Positions 8,125-15,681 of a DNA stretch of 64,000 nucleotides are shown piece by piece (positions within the stretch are counted from its first letter, which is position 1; every line of letters starts with the position of its first letter). The position numbers and the translations under genes were made by a program. The notes under the pieces were generated by a model, which did no database searches, was not told the DNA's origin, and saw only the letters and a list, made by a program, of their open reading frames with translations. This stretch comes from Flavobacteriales bacterium (GTDB taxonomy: Bacteria; Bacteroidota; Bacteroidia; Flavobacteriales_F; PHOS-HE28): positions 214,500 to 278,499 of the forward strand of contig JADIYA010000007.1 of the NCBI GenBank assembly GCA_016705545.1. Direction: 5' to 3'.

Positions 8125-10290
8125 ATGACACCGAAGAAGCTCTTGGCCGCGGCGTTCTGTGGCCTCTGCATCACGAACGCCAACGCCCAGAACGGAAGCG
8201 CCGACCCCGTGCTGATGACCGTGGATCGCCAACCAGTGACCCGCGCGGAATTCGAGGCCATCTATAAGAAGAACAACAAAGAAGCCTCTGTGACCAAGGA
8301 GGCCCTCGACGAATACCTCGAGCTCTTCATCAACTACAAACTGAAGGTGCGCGAAGCGGAGACCTTGGGCATGGACACCATCAGCAAGTTCCGCAATGAG
8401 CTCGATGGCTACCGCAAGCAATTGGCCCGCCCCTATCTGATCGACCGGGAGCTGAATGATGCGCTGATGCGCGAGGCCTATGACCGCAGCACGCAGGAGG
8501 TGCGCGCCAGCCACATCCTGCTGCAAGTGTCACCAGACGCCAGTCCGGAGGATACCATGGCTGTTTGGAAGCGCATCACGGCGCTACGCGACCGCATCGT
8601 GAAAGGCGAGGACTTCGCAACGGTGGCCAAAGGCGTGGGTGGCAGCGAGGACCCCAGCGCGCAGAAGAACGGTGGCGACTTGGGCTGGTTCAGTGCCTTG
8701 CAGATGGTTTATCCCTTCGAAAACGCAGCCTTCAGCACACCCGAAGGCACCGTGAGCCAACCGGTGCGCACGCGTTTCGGCTACCATGTGGTGAAAGTGA
8801 CGGGACGCCGGCCCGCACGCGGCCAAATGAAGGTGGCGCACATCATGCTGCGCAGCACTGATCAAGACAGCCCCGAGAAGCAGCAGAATGCCGAGCAACG
8901 CATCCGCGAGATCCACCGCCAACTCGCCTCGAATGCCATCACCTTCAGCGAGGCCGCACTCAAATACAGCGAGGACGAGAGCAGCAGCACCAAGGGCGGT
9001 GAACTGGCGCAGTTCGGCACCGGGAAGATGATCGAGGAGTTCGAGGATGCCGCCTTCGCTTTGAAACAGCCGGGTCAGATGAGTGAGCCGATCAAGTCGC
9101 GCTTCGGCTGGCACATCATCCGCTGCATCGAAGCCATTCCGCCACCTACTTACGACCAGGCCAAATCGGAGCTCAAGACCAAGATTGCCCGCGACAGCCC
9201 AGCGGAGATCACTCGCAAGGCCTTCATGGAGCGCCTGCGCAAGGAATACGCATTCACCACCTATCCGAAGAACTTCGACAAGGCCATCGCCCTGATCGAC
9301 ACCAACGTGTTCAAGAAGGGCACCGCCACCACCGACACGATCATCCGCCGCCAATACGCCGAAGGGCCATTCACCAAGGGGAAGGGCAAGAAGGCCGTGC
9401 GCTACCGCCGCGAACTGGCGGGAGCCATCATCGGTGGCCGCATGCTCGCTGCGAAGAGCCGTCCGTATGAGGAAATGACGCAGACCCTCGACGATACCGT
9501 GGTGGTGCGCGAAGTGATGGAAGGCTGGGCCTACGACCGAAAGAAAGCCGCGAAGCTCACCAAGCCGGTCTTCACCTTCGCCGGCGGCACCGTGAGCCAG
9601 CGCGACCTGCTCGACCAGATTGAATCGCGCCAGCGCCGAGAGCGCGTGCAAGCAATCCCTGGATATGCGAGTGCTCGCATGATGGAATACGCCGACGAGC
9701 GAATCCTGGCCTATGAGGACAGCAAGCTCGAGGAGAAGTACCCCGAGTTCCGCATGCTGATGAAGGAGTACCGCGATGGCATCCTCCTCTTCGAGCTCAC
9801 CGACCAGAAGGTCTGGGGCAAGGCCGTAAAGGACAGCACAGGCCTCGGTGCCTTCCACAAGGCCAATTCGGATCGATTCATGTGGCCAACACGCTACGAA
9901 TGCGACCTGTACGCCTGCGCAGATGCCGCCGTGAGCAAGCAGATGCGCGCCAACCTGAAGCGCGGAAAGCGCGGAAAGGACCTGATGGATATCGTGAACA
10001 AGTCGAACCCGCTCGCATTGAGCATCGATGGCGGGATCTTCTCAGCCGAGGAGAAACCTTTCCTCGCAGGGCTGAGCGCCATCGGCCTGAGCAAGGACAT
10101 CGCCTTCGAGGGCAAAGTGATGGTGGCCGATGTGAAGCGCATCCTGCAACCCGCACCCAAAGCGATTGACGAGGCGCGCGGCGTGATCACCGCAGCTTAC
10201 CAGGACCACCTGGAGAAGGAATGGATAGGCGAATTGCGCGCGAAATACCCGGTCACGGTGGACAAGGCCGTGCTGTATTCCATCAAGTGA
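8125..10290 (+). CDS. Periplasmic peptidylprolyl isomerase with two parvulin domains
   Basis: A 721-residue exported folding factor. The signal peptide is MTPKKLLAAAFCGLC, cleaved around NANAQ. An N-terminal helical region (residues 30-120) resembles the SurA/PpiC chaperone part. Two consecutive parvulin (Rotamase) domains follow at about 125-225 (VRASHILLQVS to GYHVVKVTG) and 234-335 (MKVAHIMLRS to GWHIIRC). The C-terminal half (340-721) has no obvious isomerase domain and is probably chaperone-like. Presumably it assists outer-membrane or T9SS protein folding. It starts at the ATG at 8125, because longer readings run through the upstream terminator. Its stop overlaps the GTG start of the next gene. 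Confidence 0.88.
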   Translation: MTPKKLLAAAFCGLCITNANAQNGSADPVLMTVDRQPVTRAEFEAIYKKNNKEASVTKEALDEYLELFINYKLKVREAETLGMDTISKFRNELDGYRKQLARPYLIDRELNDALMREAYDRSTQEVRASHILLQVSPDASPEDTMAVWKRITALRDRIVKGEDFATVAKGVGGSEDPSAQKNGGDLGWFSALQMVYPFENAAFSTPEGTVSQPVRTRFGYHVVKVTGRRPARGQMKVAHIMLRSTDQDSPEKQQNAEQRIREIHRQLASNAITFSEAALKYSEDESSSTKGGELAQFGTGKMIEEFEDAAFALKQPGQMSEPIKSRFGWHIIRCIEAIPPPTYDQAKSELKTKIARDSPAEITRKAFMERLRKEYAFTTYPKNFDKAIALIDTNVFKKGTATTDTIIRRQYAEGPFTKGKGKKAVRYRRELAGAIIGGRMLAAKSRPYEEMTQTLDDTVVVREVMEGWAYDRKKAAKLTKPVFTFAGGTVSQRDLLDQIESRQRRERVQAIPGYASARMMEYADERILAYEDSKLEEKYPEFRMLMKEYRDGILLFELTDQKVWGKAVKDSTGLGAFHKANSDRFMWPTRYECDLYACADAAVSKQMRANLKRGKRGKDLMDIVNKSNPLALSIDGGIFSAEEKPFLAGLSAIGLSKDIAFEGKVMVADVKRILQPAPKAIDEARGVITAAYQDHLEKEWIGELRAKYPVTVDKAVLYSIK

Positions 10291-11148
10291 CCCCGCAAAG
10301 GGCACGACGGCTCCGAACGGCCTGCGCATCGCTTACGGCCTTGGCGTGCTTGGGCGCATGCTCGACTGGAACAGACGATGACGACCCCGTCGTTGCCCGC
10401 GCTTATGAGCAGCAATTGCGCTGGAGCGACCTGCGCCAGCTCGTTCCCTTGGGCACGGAACCAGAGGACAGCGCAGCCTTGGTGCAGGCCTACGTGAACA
10501 ATTGGCTCAGGCAACAGGTGGAACTGCGCCACGCTGAGCAGCAGCTCGCGGAGAACAGGAAACTCTTCGATGCCGAGCTGCGCGATTACCGCAATTCACT
10601 GCTGCTTCACGCATACGAGGAGGAACTCGTGCGGCAGCACCTCGATACGGCTTTCTCGGAGGGAGATATCGAATCGTACTACCAGGCCAACACCGACCGT
10701 TTCGTCCTCCGCGACGACCTGGTGCGTGCACGATGGTTCCGTGTCACCGAGAATGACCGCCGTGCACTCAAGCGCATCGAGGACCGTTTCCTCAGCGGGA
10801 AGGCCGACGACATGCGCGAGGTGGAGATCCAGTGGCCATGAGGAGCATCACGATCACGGATCGCAGTGGAGCTGGACCTCCCTTTCGGAACTCCGCAACG
10901 AGGTGCCCATCGAGTCCATCTCCGCAGTGCCTCCTGCGGGAAGGCGGCTCACCTTGAGGGACGACGATGGCGCGTGGTTCCTGGACATCGTCGAACTTCG
11001 CCCCCGCTTGAGTCCATCGCCCATTGAACTGGTGCGCCAGGACATCCGCTCCATCCTCCTGAACCAGCGCAAGCTCACCTTGATCGAGCGCATGCGCGAA
11101 GACCTATATCAACAAGCCCTAGCAAACGATGCGATCGAAGCGCCTTGA
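10287..11148 (+). CDS. Parvulin-associated lipoprotein, frameshifted
   Basis: The GTG at 10287 overlaps the preceding stop (GTGA), implying translational coupling. The N-terminus is a lipoprotein signal ending in a lipobox (ALACLGAC), so the mature protein is membrane-anchored. The body is helical and SurA-N-like (VQAYVNNWLRQQVELRHAEQQL), matching PpiC-type proteins without a clear catalytic domain. The first frame stops at 10839-10841. The remaining reading (GHEEHHDHGSQWSW to NDAIEAP) continues in another frame to 11148, so one extra or two missing bases occur near 10830. Joined, it is about 286 residues. It overlaps the next gene by 20 bases. The family assignment is inferred from its position and helical pattern. 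Confidence 0.65.
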
Positions 11149-12496
11149 AATCCTCGCGCTCGCCGTTGCGATGCCGGTGGCGCTGCTCGCGCAGCCCCAG
11201 TCGCTGCTGATCGACAAGGTTGTAGCGGTGGTGGGCCGCGAAGCCTTGCTGCGCTCCGATGTGCTGGGGAAGTTGGAGCAGGCGCGTCAAGCAGGTGCTC
11301 CGTCTGACGGATTGGAATGCGCGATGCTCGATGAGCTGCTATACGAGAAGCTGCTGGTTGAGCAAGGCAAGCTCGACAGCGTTAATGTGGATGAGGCGCA
11401 GGTGAACTCGGAGCTCGACCGCCGCATCCGCTATTTCTCCCAGCAGATCGGCGGCGACCGAAAGCTGGAGGAATACTATGGCAAGAGCATCGCCGAGATC
11501 AAGGACGATTTCCGAAAGCAGGTGCACGATCAATTGCTCATGCAGCAGGTGCAGCAGCGCATCACCGCCGAGGTTAGCCTCACCCCGCGCGATGTGAAGC
11601 GGTTCTTCGAGCGCATACCCGAGGACAGCATCCCGTACGTGGGCACCGAGGTGGAATTCTCCGTCATCCTGCGGGTGCCCAAGGCCAGTGAAGACGAAGT
11701 GAGGCGCGTGCGCAGGAAGATGGAGGAGTACCGGGAAGCCATCGTGAAGAAAGAGAAGGACTTCTGCGTGCTGGCCATGGCCTACTCCGAGGATCCAGGA
11801 TCGGCCAAGGATTGCGGCGAACTCGGCATGGTGCCGCCTGGTGTGATGGTGCCCGAATTCGATGCCGTGGCCATGAGCCTGAAGGATGGCGAGGTGAGCA
11901 ATGTGTTCTCCACGCAGTTCGGATGGCACTTCATGCAGATGGTGGAGCGACGGGGCGAGCAGTACAATGCGCGGCACGTGCTCATGATTCCCAAGGTCTC
12001 ACCTGCCGACCTGCTGCGCGAACGCGATCGCTTGGATAGCGTGCGCACGGCCGTGATCGCCGGCACGCTCGATTTCGGTGAGGCCGCGCTTGCCATGAGC
12101 GATGATGAAGAGAGCAAGGGCAACCGCGGGCTGATGGTGGAGCCCAATGCGAATTCGACCCGATGGGACCTGAAGGCCATTGACCAGCAGACCTTCTTCG
12201 TCCTTGATCGGCTGAAGCCCGGCGAGGTCAGCGAGCCCCAAGTGATCATCAACCCCGACGGAAGCAAGGCGTACCGGCTGCTCAAGCTCTTGAGCCGCAG
12301 CGAGCCGCACCGAGCCAATCTGCGCGATGATTATCGCCTCATCCATCAGGCCGCCGAAGCGCGCAAACGACAAGAGAGCGTGGATCGGTGGGTGAGCGAA
12401 CGGAGCGCAACCACCTATATCCGGATCGACCCCGACTACCAGGAGTGTCCATTCACCCATCCTTGGAACCCGCCCGCTACAGGGCAACGACCATGA
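11129..12496 (+). CDS. surA: SurA-like periplasmic chaperone/peptidylprolyl isomerase
   Basis: A 455-residue protein with a signal peptide (MRSKRLEILALAVAMPVALLAQ) and a SurA-type N-terminal chaperone region (IDKVVAVVGREALLRSDVL). A first parvulin domain lies near residues 175-275 (EVEFSVILRVPK to GWHFMQMVER). A second, more divergent one lies at about 278-390 (ARHVLMIPKVS onward). SurA escorts unfolded outer-membrane proteins through the periplasm. Domain order and length agree with Bacteroidetes SurA homologues. It overlaps the upstream lipoprotein gene by 20 bases, and its stop codon overlaps the moxR start (ATGA). Confidence 0.88.
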   Translation: MRSKRLEILALAVAMPVALLAQPQSLLIDKVVAVVGREALLRSDVLGKLEQARQAGAPSDGLECAMLDELLYEKLLVEQGKLDSVNVDEAQVNSELDRRIRYFSQQIGGDRKLEEYYGKSIAEIKDDFRKQVHDQLLMQQVQQRITAEVSLTPRDVKRFFERIPEDSIPYVGTEVEFSVILRVPKASEDEVRRVRRKMEEYREAIVKKEKDFCVLAMAYSEDPGSAKDCGELGMVPPGVMVPEFDAVAMSLKDGEVSNVFSTQFGWHFMQMVERRGEQYNARHVLMIPKVSPADLLRERDRLDSVRTAVIAGTLDFGEAALAMSDDEESKGNRGLMVEPNANSTRWDLKAIDQQTFFVLDRLKPGEVSEPQVIINPDGSKAYRLLKLLSRSEPHRANLRDDYRLIHQAAEARKRQESVDRWVSERSATTYIRIDPDYQECPFTHPWNPPATGQRP

Positions 12497-13449
12497 GCAG
12501 CGACGTGCAGAGCGTAGAGCGATTCGGCGAGCAGTATCGCCGGCTGAAAGCCGAAGTGAACAAAGTGATCATCGGTCAGGATGCCGTGGTGGACCATGTG
12601 CTCCTGGGCATTTTCAGCCGGGGGCATTGCCTTCTGGTAGGCGTGCCTGGCCTGGCGAAGACCTTGCTGGTGAATACCGTGGCGCGTGCACTCGGATTGA
12701 CATTCAACCGCATCCAGTTCACCCCTGATCTGATGCCGAGCGACATCATCGGCAGCGAGATACTTGGTGAGGACCGTCACTTCCGCTTCATCAAGGGCCC
12801 CTTGTTCGCCAACATCGTCCTAGCCGATGAGATCAACCGTACCCCGCCGAAGACCCAGGCCGCGCTGCTCGAAGCCATGCAGGAGAAAGCCGTGACCGCA
12901 GCCGGACAGACCCACCGATTGCCCGATCCGTTCTTCGTGCTCGCCACGCAGAACCCGATTGAGCAAGAAGGGACCTATCCCCTTCCAGAGGCGCAGCTTG
13001 ACCGATTCATGTTCGACATCCGAGTCGATTACCCCTCTTTCGCAGAGGAACTCGCCGTGGTGAAAGCCACCACCAGCGATGAACAACCTGAATTACGGCC
13101 GGTTCTCTCTGCAGAGGAGATCATCCATTTCCAGGGCCTCGTGCGTCGAGTACCCGTTGCCGAGAATGTGCTTGAGTATGCCGTGAAACTCGCCACGCGC
13201 ACCCGACCCGGCCTGCCCACAGCACCGGCCATCATCAATGATCATGTCGGTTGGGGTGCGGGCCCGAGGGCCTCGCAGTATCTGGTGATCGGTGCAAAGG
13301 CCCATGCTTTGGCCCACGGCCGCTTCTCTCCTGATATCGCCGATGTGCAGGCCGTGGCCCTACCGATCCTGCGCCACCGGATCGTGCGCAATTACAAGGC
13401 AGAGGCCGAGGGCGTCACCGTGGATCGTATCGTGAAGGAGCTGCTCTGA
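12493..13449 (+). CDS. MoxR-family AAA+ ATPase
   Basis: A 318-residue AAA+ ATPase: Walker A GVPGLAKT near residue 50, Walker B IVLADEINRTPPKTQ near 108 and sensor-1 ATQNPIEQEGTYPLPEAQ. The arginine-finger region LDRFMFDIRVDYP follows. MoxR proteins act as chaperones that activate or insert cofactors into partner proteins, usually von Willebrand A-domain proteins encoded beside them. Here no DUF58 or VWA gene follows. Instead the gene closes the periplasmic folding-factor operon, to which it is coupled by a four-base overlap. The start at 12493 (MSSDVQSVERFG) is fixed by that overlap. Confidence 0.9.
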   Translation: MSSDVQSVERFGEQYRRLKAEVNKVIIGQDAVVDHVLLGIFSRGHCLLVGVPGLAKTLLVNTVARALGLTFNRIQFTPDLMPSDIIGSEILGEDRHFRFIKGPLFANIVLADEINRTPPKTQAALLEAMQEKAVTAAGQTHRLPDPFFVLATQNPIEQEGTYPLPEAQLDRFMFDIRVDYPSFAEELAVVKATTSDEQPELRPVLSAEEIIHFQGLVRRVPVAENVLEYAVKLATRTRPGLPTAPAIINDHVGWGAGPRASQYLVIGAKAHALAHGRFSPDIADVQAVALPILRHRIVRNYKAEAEGVTVDRIVKELL

Positions 13450-13522
13450 GCAAAGCTCACGGCATCGGGAGTCGCGAAACCTCGAGCCTGATCATCATCA
13501 TCGCCCGGCCAGGCAATCCGCC

Positions 13523-13530
13523 TAGCTTTG
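13523..13530 (+). promoter_or_regulatory. -7 element TAGCTTTG of the secreted-protein pair
   Basis: Perfect TAnnTTTG match, 18 bases upstream of the ATG at 13549. It separates the folding-factor operon from the secreted-protein genes, so these probably have their own promoter. Confidence 0.5.
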
Positions 13531-13548
13531 CGTGCAACACCAGTCGCC

Positions 13549-14367
13549 ATGAACTGCAGATTGCTTCGCACCGCATCGCTTGCCGCAGCCATCGTGGCCC
13601 TCAGCTCCGCGAACGCGCAGCTCCCCACCAACGTGGACATCTCTTTGGACCACGATCCTGCCAATCAGTTGCTGCGGGTGCGGTTCAGGGCAAATGACCT
13701 CAGCTTCAACGAACTGTTGAGCAGCGTGGTGTTCACGATTCGTTGGTCAGAATCATCCACGGCCACTTTGGGCTTTGGCGCGAGCCCGTGGTGCCCTTCC
13801 CCTAGCGTGGCCTTCCCGGTCACGCCATCAAGCGTGCAAACGCCAGGGAACGGATATAAATACCGCACATGGACATCTATTGCGCTTGTCGCGCTCGGCG
13901 ATTTGATTGATGATGGTGGATGTGAGCAGAGTCTTCCTGCTGATGAATGGGTGATCGTGCACGAAATACCAATCAGCAACGATCCGGGCGGAACTGCTTT
14001 CGAGATAGCCGCCGATCAGTGGACCTTGGACAATAACCGAGCTTACTTCGTATCGCTTAACGGTGTTGACGCGACAGGATCGATTTTCAACTCTTCCACG
14101 GGATTTTCCTATCCGGAATCTGCAACCACGGGCTTCACCATCCAGCCGAATCCAGCCAACCAGTTCATCACCTTGTCCCTTCCGGAGAGAACCGCAGGCC
14201 TATGGCAAGCGGAGGTCTTTGATGCTGCCGGGCGCTCAACGATGCTCAGTAACGGTCAGCATTGGCCTGCTGTGATTGATGTGAAAAGTCTGAAACCAGG
14301 GGTTTACTCAGCGACCATCTCCGTGAGTGGATCCTTGCGCACGGAGCGGTTCATCATTGCTCGATGA
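13549..14367 (+). CDS. Secreted T9SS cargo protein with a QLPTNVDI domain
   Basis: A 272-residue exported protein. The signal peptide ends near SSANAQ. Residues about 25-185 form a domain opening QLPTNVDISLD. It aligns by eye with the N-terminal domain of the giant repeat protein at 18334: both share FTxRW, a SPWC motif and YFVSLNGV/FYISLNGV. The last 75 residues are a T9SS type A sorting domain (IQPNPANQFITLSLPE to KPGVYSATISVSG, ending RFIIAR). The protein is expected at the cell surface or secreted. No enzymatic motif is seen. It is coupled to the next gene by an ATGA overlap. Confidence 0.75.
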   Translation: MNCRLLRTASLAAAIVALSSANAQLPTNVDISLDHDPANQLLRVRFRANDLSFNELLSSVVFTIRWSESSTATLGFGASPWCPSPSVAFPVTPSSVQTPGNGYKYRTWTSIALVALGDLIDDGGCEQSLPADEWVIVHEIPISNDPGGTAFEIAADQWTLDNNRAYFVSLNGVDATGSIFNSSTGFSYPESATTGFTIQPNPANQFITLSLPERTAGLWQAEVFDAAGRSTMLSNGQHWPAVIDVKSLKPGVYSATISVSGSLRTERFIIAR

Positions 14368-15626
14368 TGCTTGCCCGAACAGCGCTCGTTTTGAGTTTCG
14401 CAGCAGGTGGCCCGTGTGCCTCCTCGCAATCGTGGCAGGTCTTCGACATGGCCAATGCCGGTCTTCCCAGCAACACGGTGACGGACATCGCCATTCAAGC
14501 CGACGGCGTTGCTTGGGCCGCAACGGATTGGGGCCTATGGCGTTGGGATAATGGCGAGTACGAGGTCTTCCAGACCAGCAATTCCGGGTTGCCTGACAAT
14601 ACGCTGCGCGCGCTTTGCATTGATGGCCAGGACAGGCTATGGATCGGAACATCCATCAGCGGTGCAGTGATGTTCGATGGCCAGAATTGGGAGGTGTTTA
14701 GCACGCTCAACTCGCCCATGCCCGATGATCAGGTGAACACTATTCATGAGGATGCCAACGGCTGGCTCTGGTTCGGTACTGTGAGCGGTCTCGCCTGTTT
14801 TACGGGCTCGGAATGGCGGATCTACGACAGCACCCCTTCGAGCTACAATGGTCGTGTGCTTAATGGAGACCACATCCTCTCCATCGATTCACGCAGCGAT
14901 GGCTTGTATGTGCTCGGCACGCTCAATGGGGGCTTCCATTTCCTTACGGACACCAGTGTCCACTTCTTCACCACTTTCAACTCAGGGTTCTGGGATAACA
15001 CCCAGCGTGGCGTACTTCTCGACCTTGGTGCCAATGAGCGGTGGGTGGCCACTCCGGCTGCAGGCCTGCTTCGGCAGTTCGGTGACTGGTACGGCGGCAC
15101 CTGGTTCCAGTACTCGAATTTCAACTCCGACCTCCCCTCCAATGCATTAGTCGACTTGGATCAGGACGCTGCTGGGAATCTTTGGCTGGCCAGCCAGACG
15201 GCCGGATTGATCAAACGAACAGAGATGGGCAGCTACCAGAGCTTCACTTCCGCGAACTCCGGGCTGCCTGTGAACACGCTGAACACCCTGCTGGTTGCAC
15301 CCGATGAAACCGTATGGGTAGGGATGTATGATGGCGGCGTCGCCCGATTCGACCCAACGCTTGGACAAGTTGAAGCGGTTATGGAGCCGCGTGGAATTCA
15401 GGTCGTCCCAACCCTTAACAACGGCACCTTCACGCTGCGCTGGCCGGGTTCCGATGCCATGGTCCGATGGGCCGTCTCAGATTTGAGCGGCCGCGAACAC
15501 GCACGAGGCGAAGCCTTTCTGGTTGACGGACTTCGCTTCGACGGACTTCATCTCGCACCCGGAGGGTATATCCTGTGCGTTTCTGGCATCGGGAACCCAA
15601 TGTCAAGCCGATTCTTGGTGCATTGA
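14364..15626 (+). CDS. Secreted beta-propeller protein (two-component-regulator propeller repeats)
   Basis: A 420-residue protein with a signal peptide (cleavage near CASSQ) and about seven repeats of roughly 45 residues. Each repeat has the pattern NSGLPxNTVxxI...DGxxWxGTxxGLxxFDG, typical of ligand-binding propellers seen in hybrid two-component sensors and free-standing secreted proteins. The C-terminal about 80 residues (QVVPTLNNGTFTLRW to GGYILCVSGIGN, ending RFLVH) look like a T9SS type A sorting domain. A paralogue of the same architecture is encoded at 26348. No enzymatic function is evident. Confidence 0.78.
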   Translation: MMLARTALVLSFAAGGPCASSQSWQVFDMANAGLPSNTVTDIAIQADGVAWAATDWGLWRWDNGEYEVFQTSNSGLPDNTLRALCIDGQDRLWIGTSISGAVMFDGQNWEVFSTLNSPMPDDQVNTIHEDANGWLWFGTVSGLACFTGSEWRIYDSTPSSYNGRVLNGDHILSIDSRSDGLYVLGTLNGGFHFLTDTSVHFFTTFNSGFWDNTQRGVLLDLGANERWVATPAAGLLRQFGDWYGGTWFQYSNFNSDLPSNALVDLDQDAAGNLWLASQTAGLIKRTEMGSYQSFTSANSGLPVNTLNTLLVAPDETVWVGMYDGGVARFDPTLGQVEAVMEPRGIQVVPTLNNGTFTLRWPGSDAMVRWAVSDLSGREHARGEAFLVDGLRFDGLHLAPGGYILCVSGIGNPMSSRFLVH

Positions 15627-15652
15627 CCTTGTGCCTGTTATAGGGTATCTTG
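15623..15652 (+). promoter_or_regulatory. Predicted promoter of the lysyl-oxidase-like gene (TTG, 20 bp, TATCTTG)
   Basis: TTG at 15623-15625 and TATCTTG at 15646-15652 are spaced 20 bp apart, close to the Bacteroidetes -33/-7 layout, and precede the ATG at 15682 by 29 bases. The -7 box lacks one T of the consensus. Confidence 0.45.
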
Positions 15653-15681
15653 CGCGGCCTGCAACGGCAAATCCCACACGA

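Noticed and set aside
13447..13460. Small palindrome TGAGC-AAA-GCTCA at the end of moxR as a terminator
   Set aside because: Five-base arms and no T tract; too weak to call.
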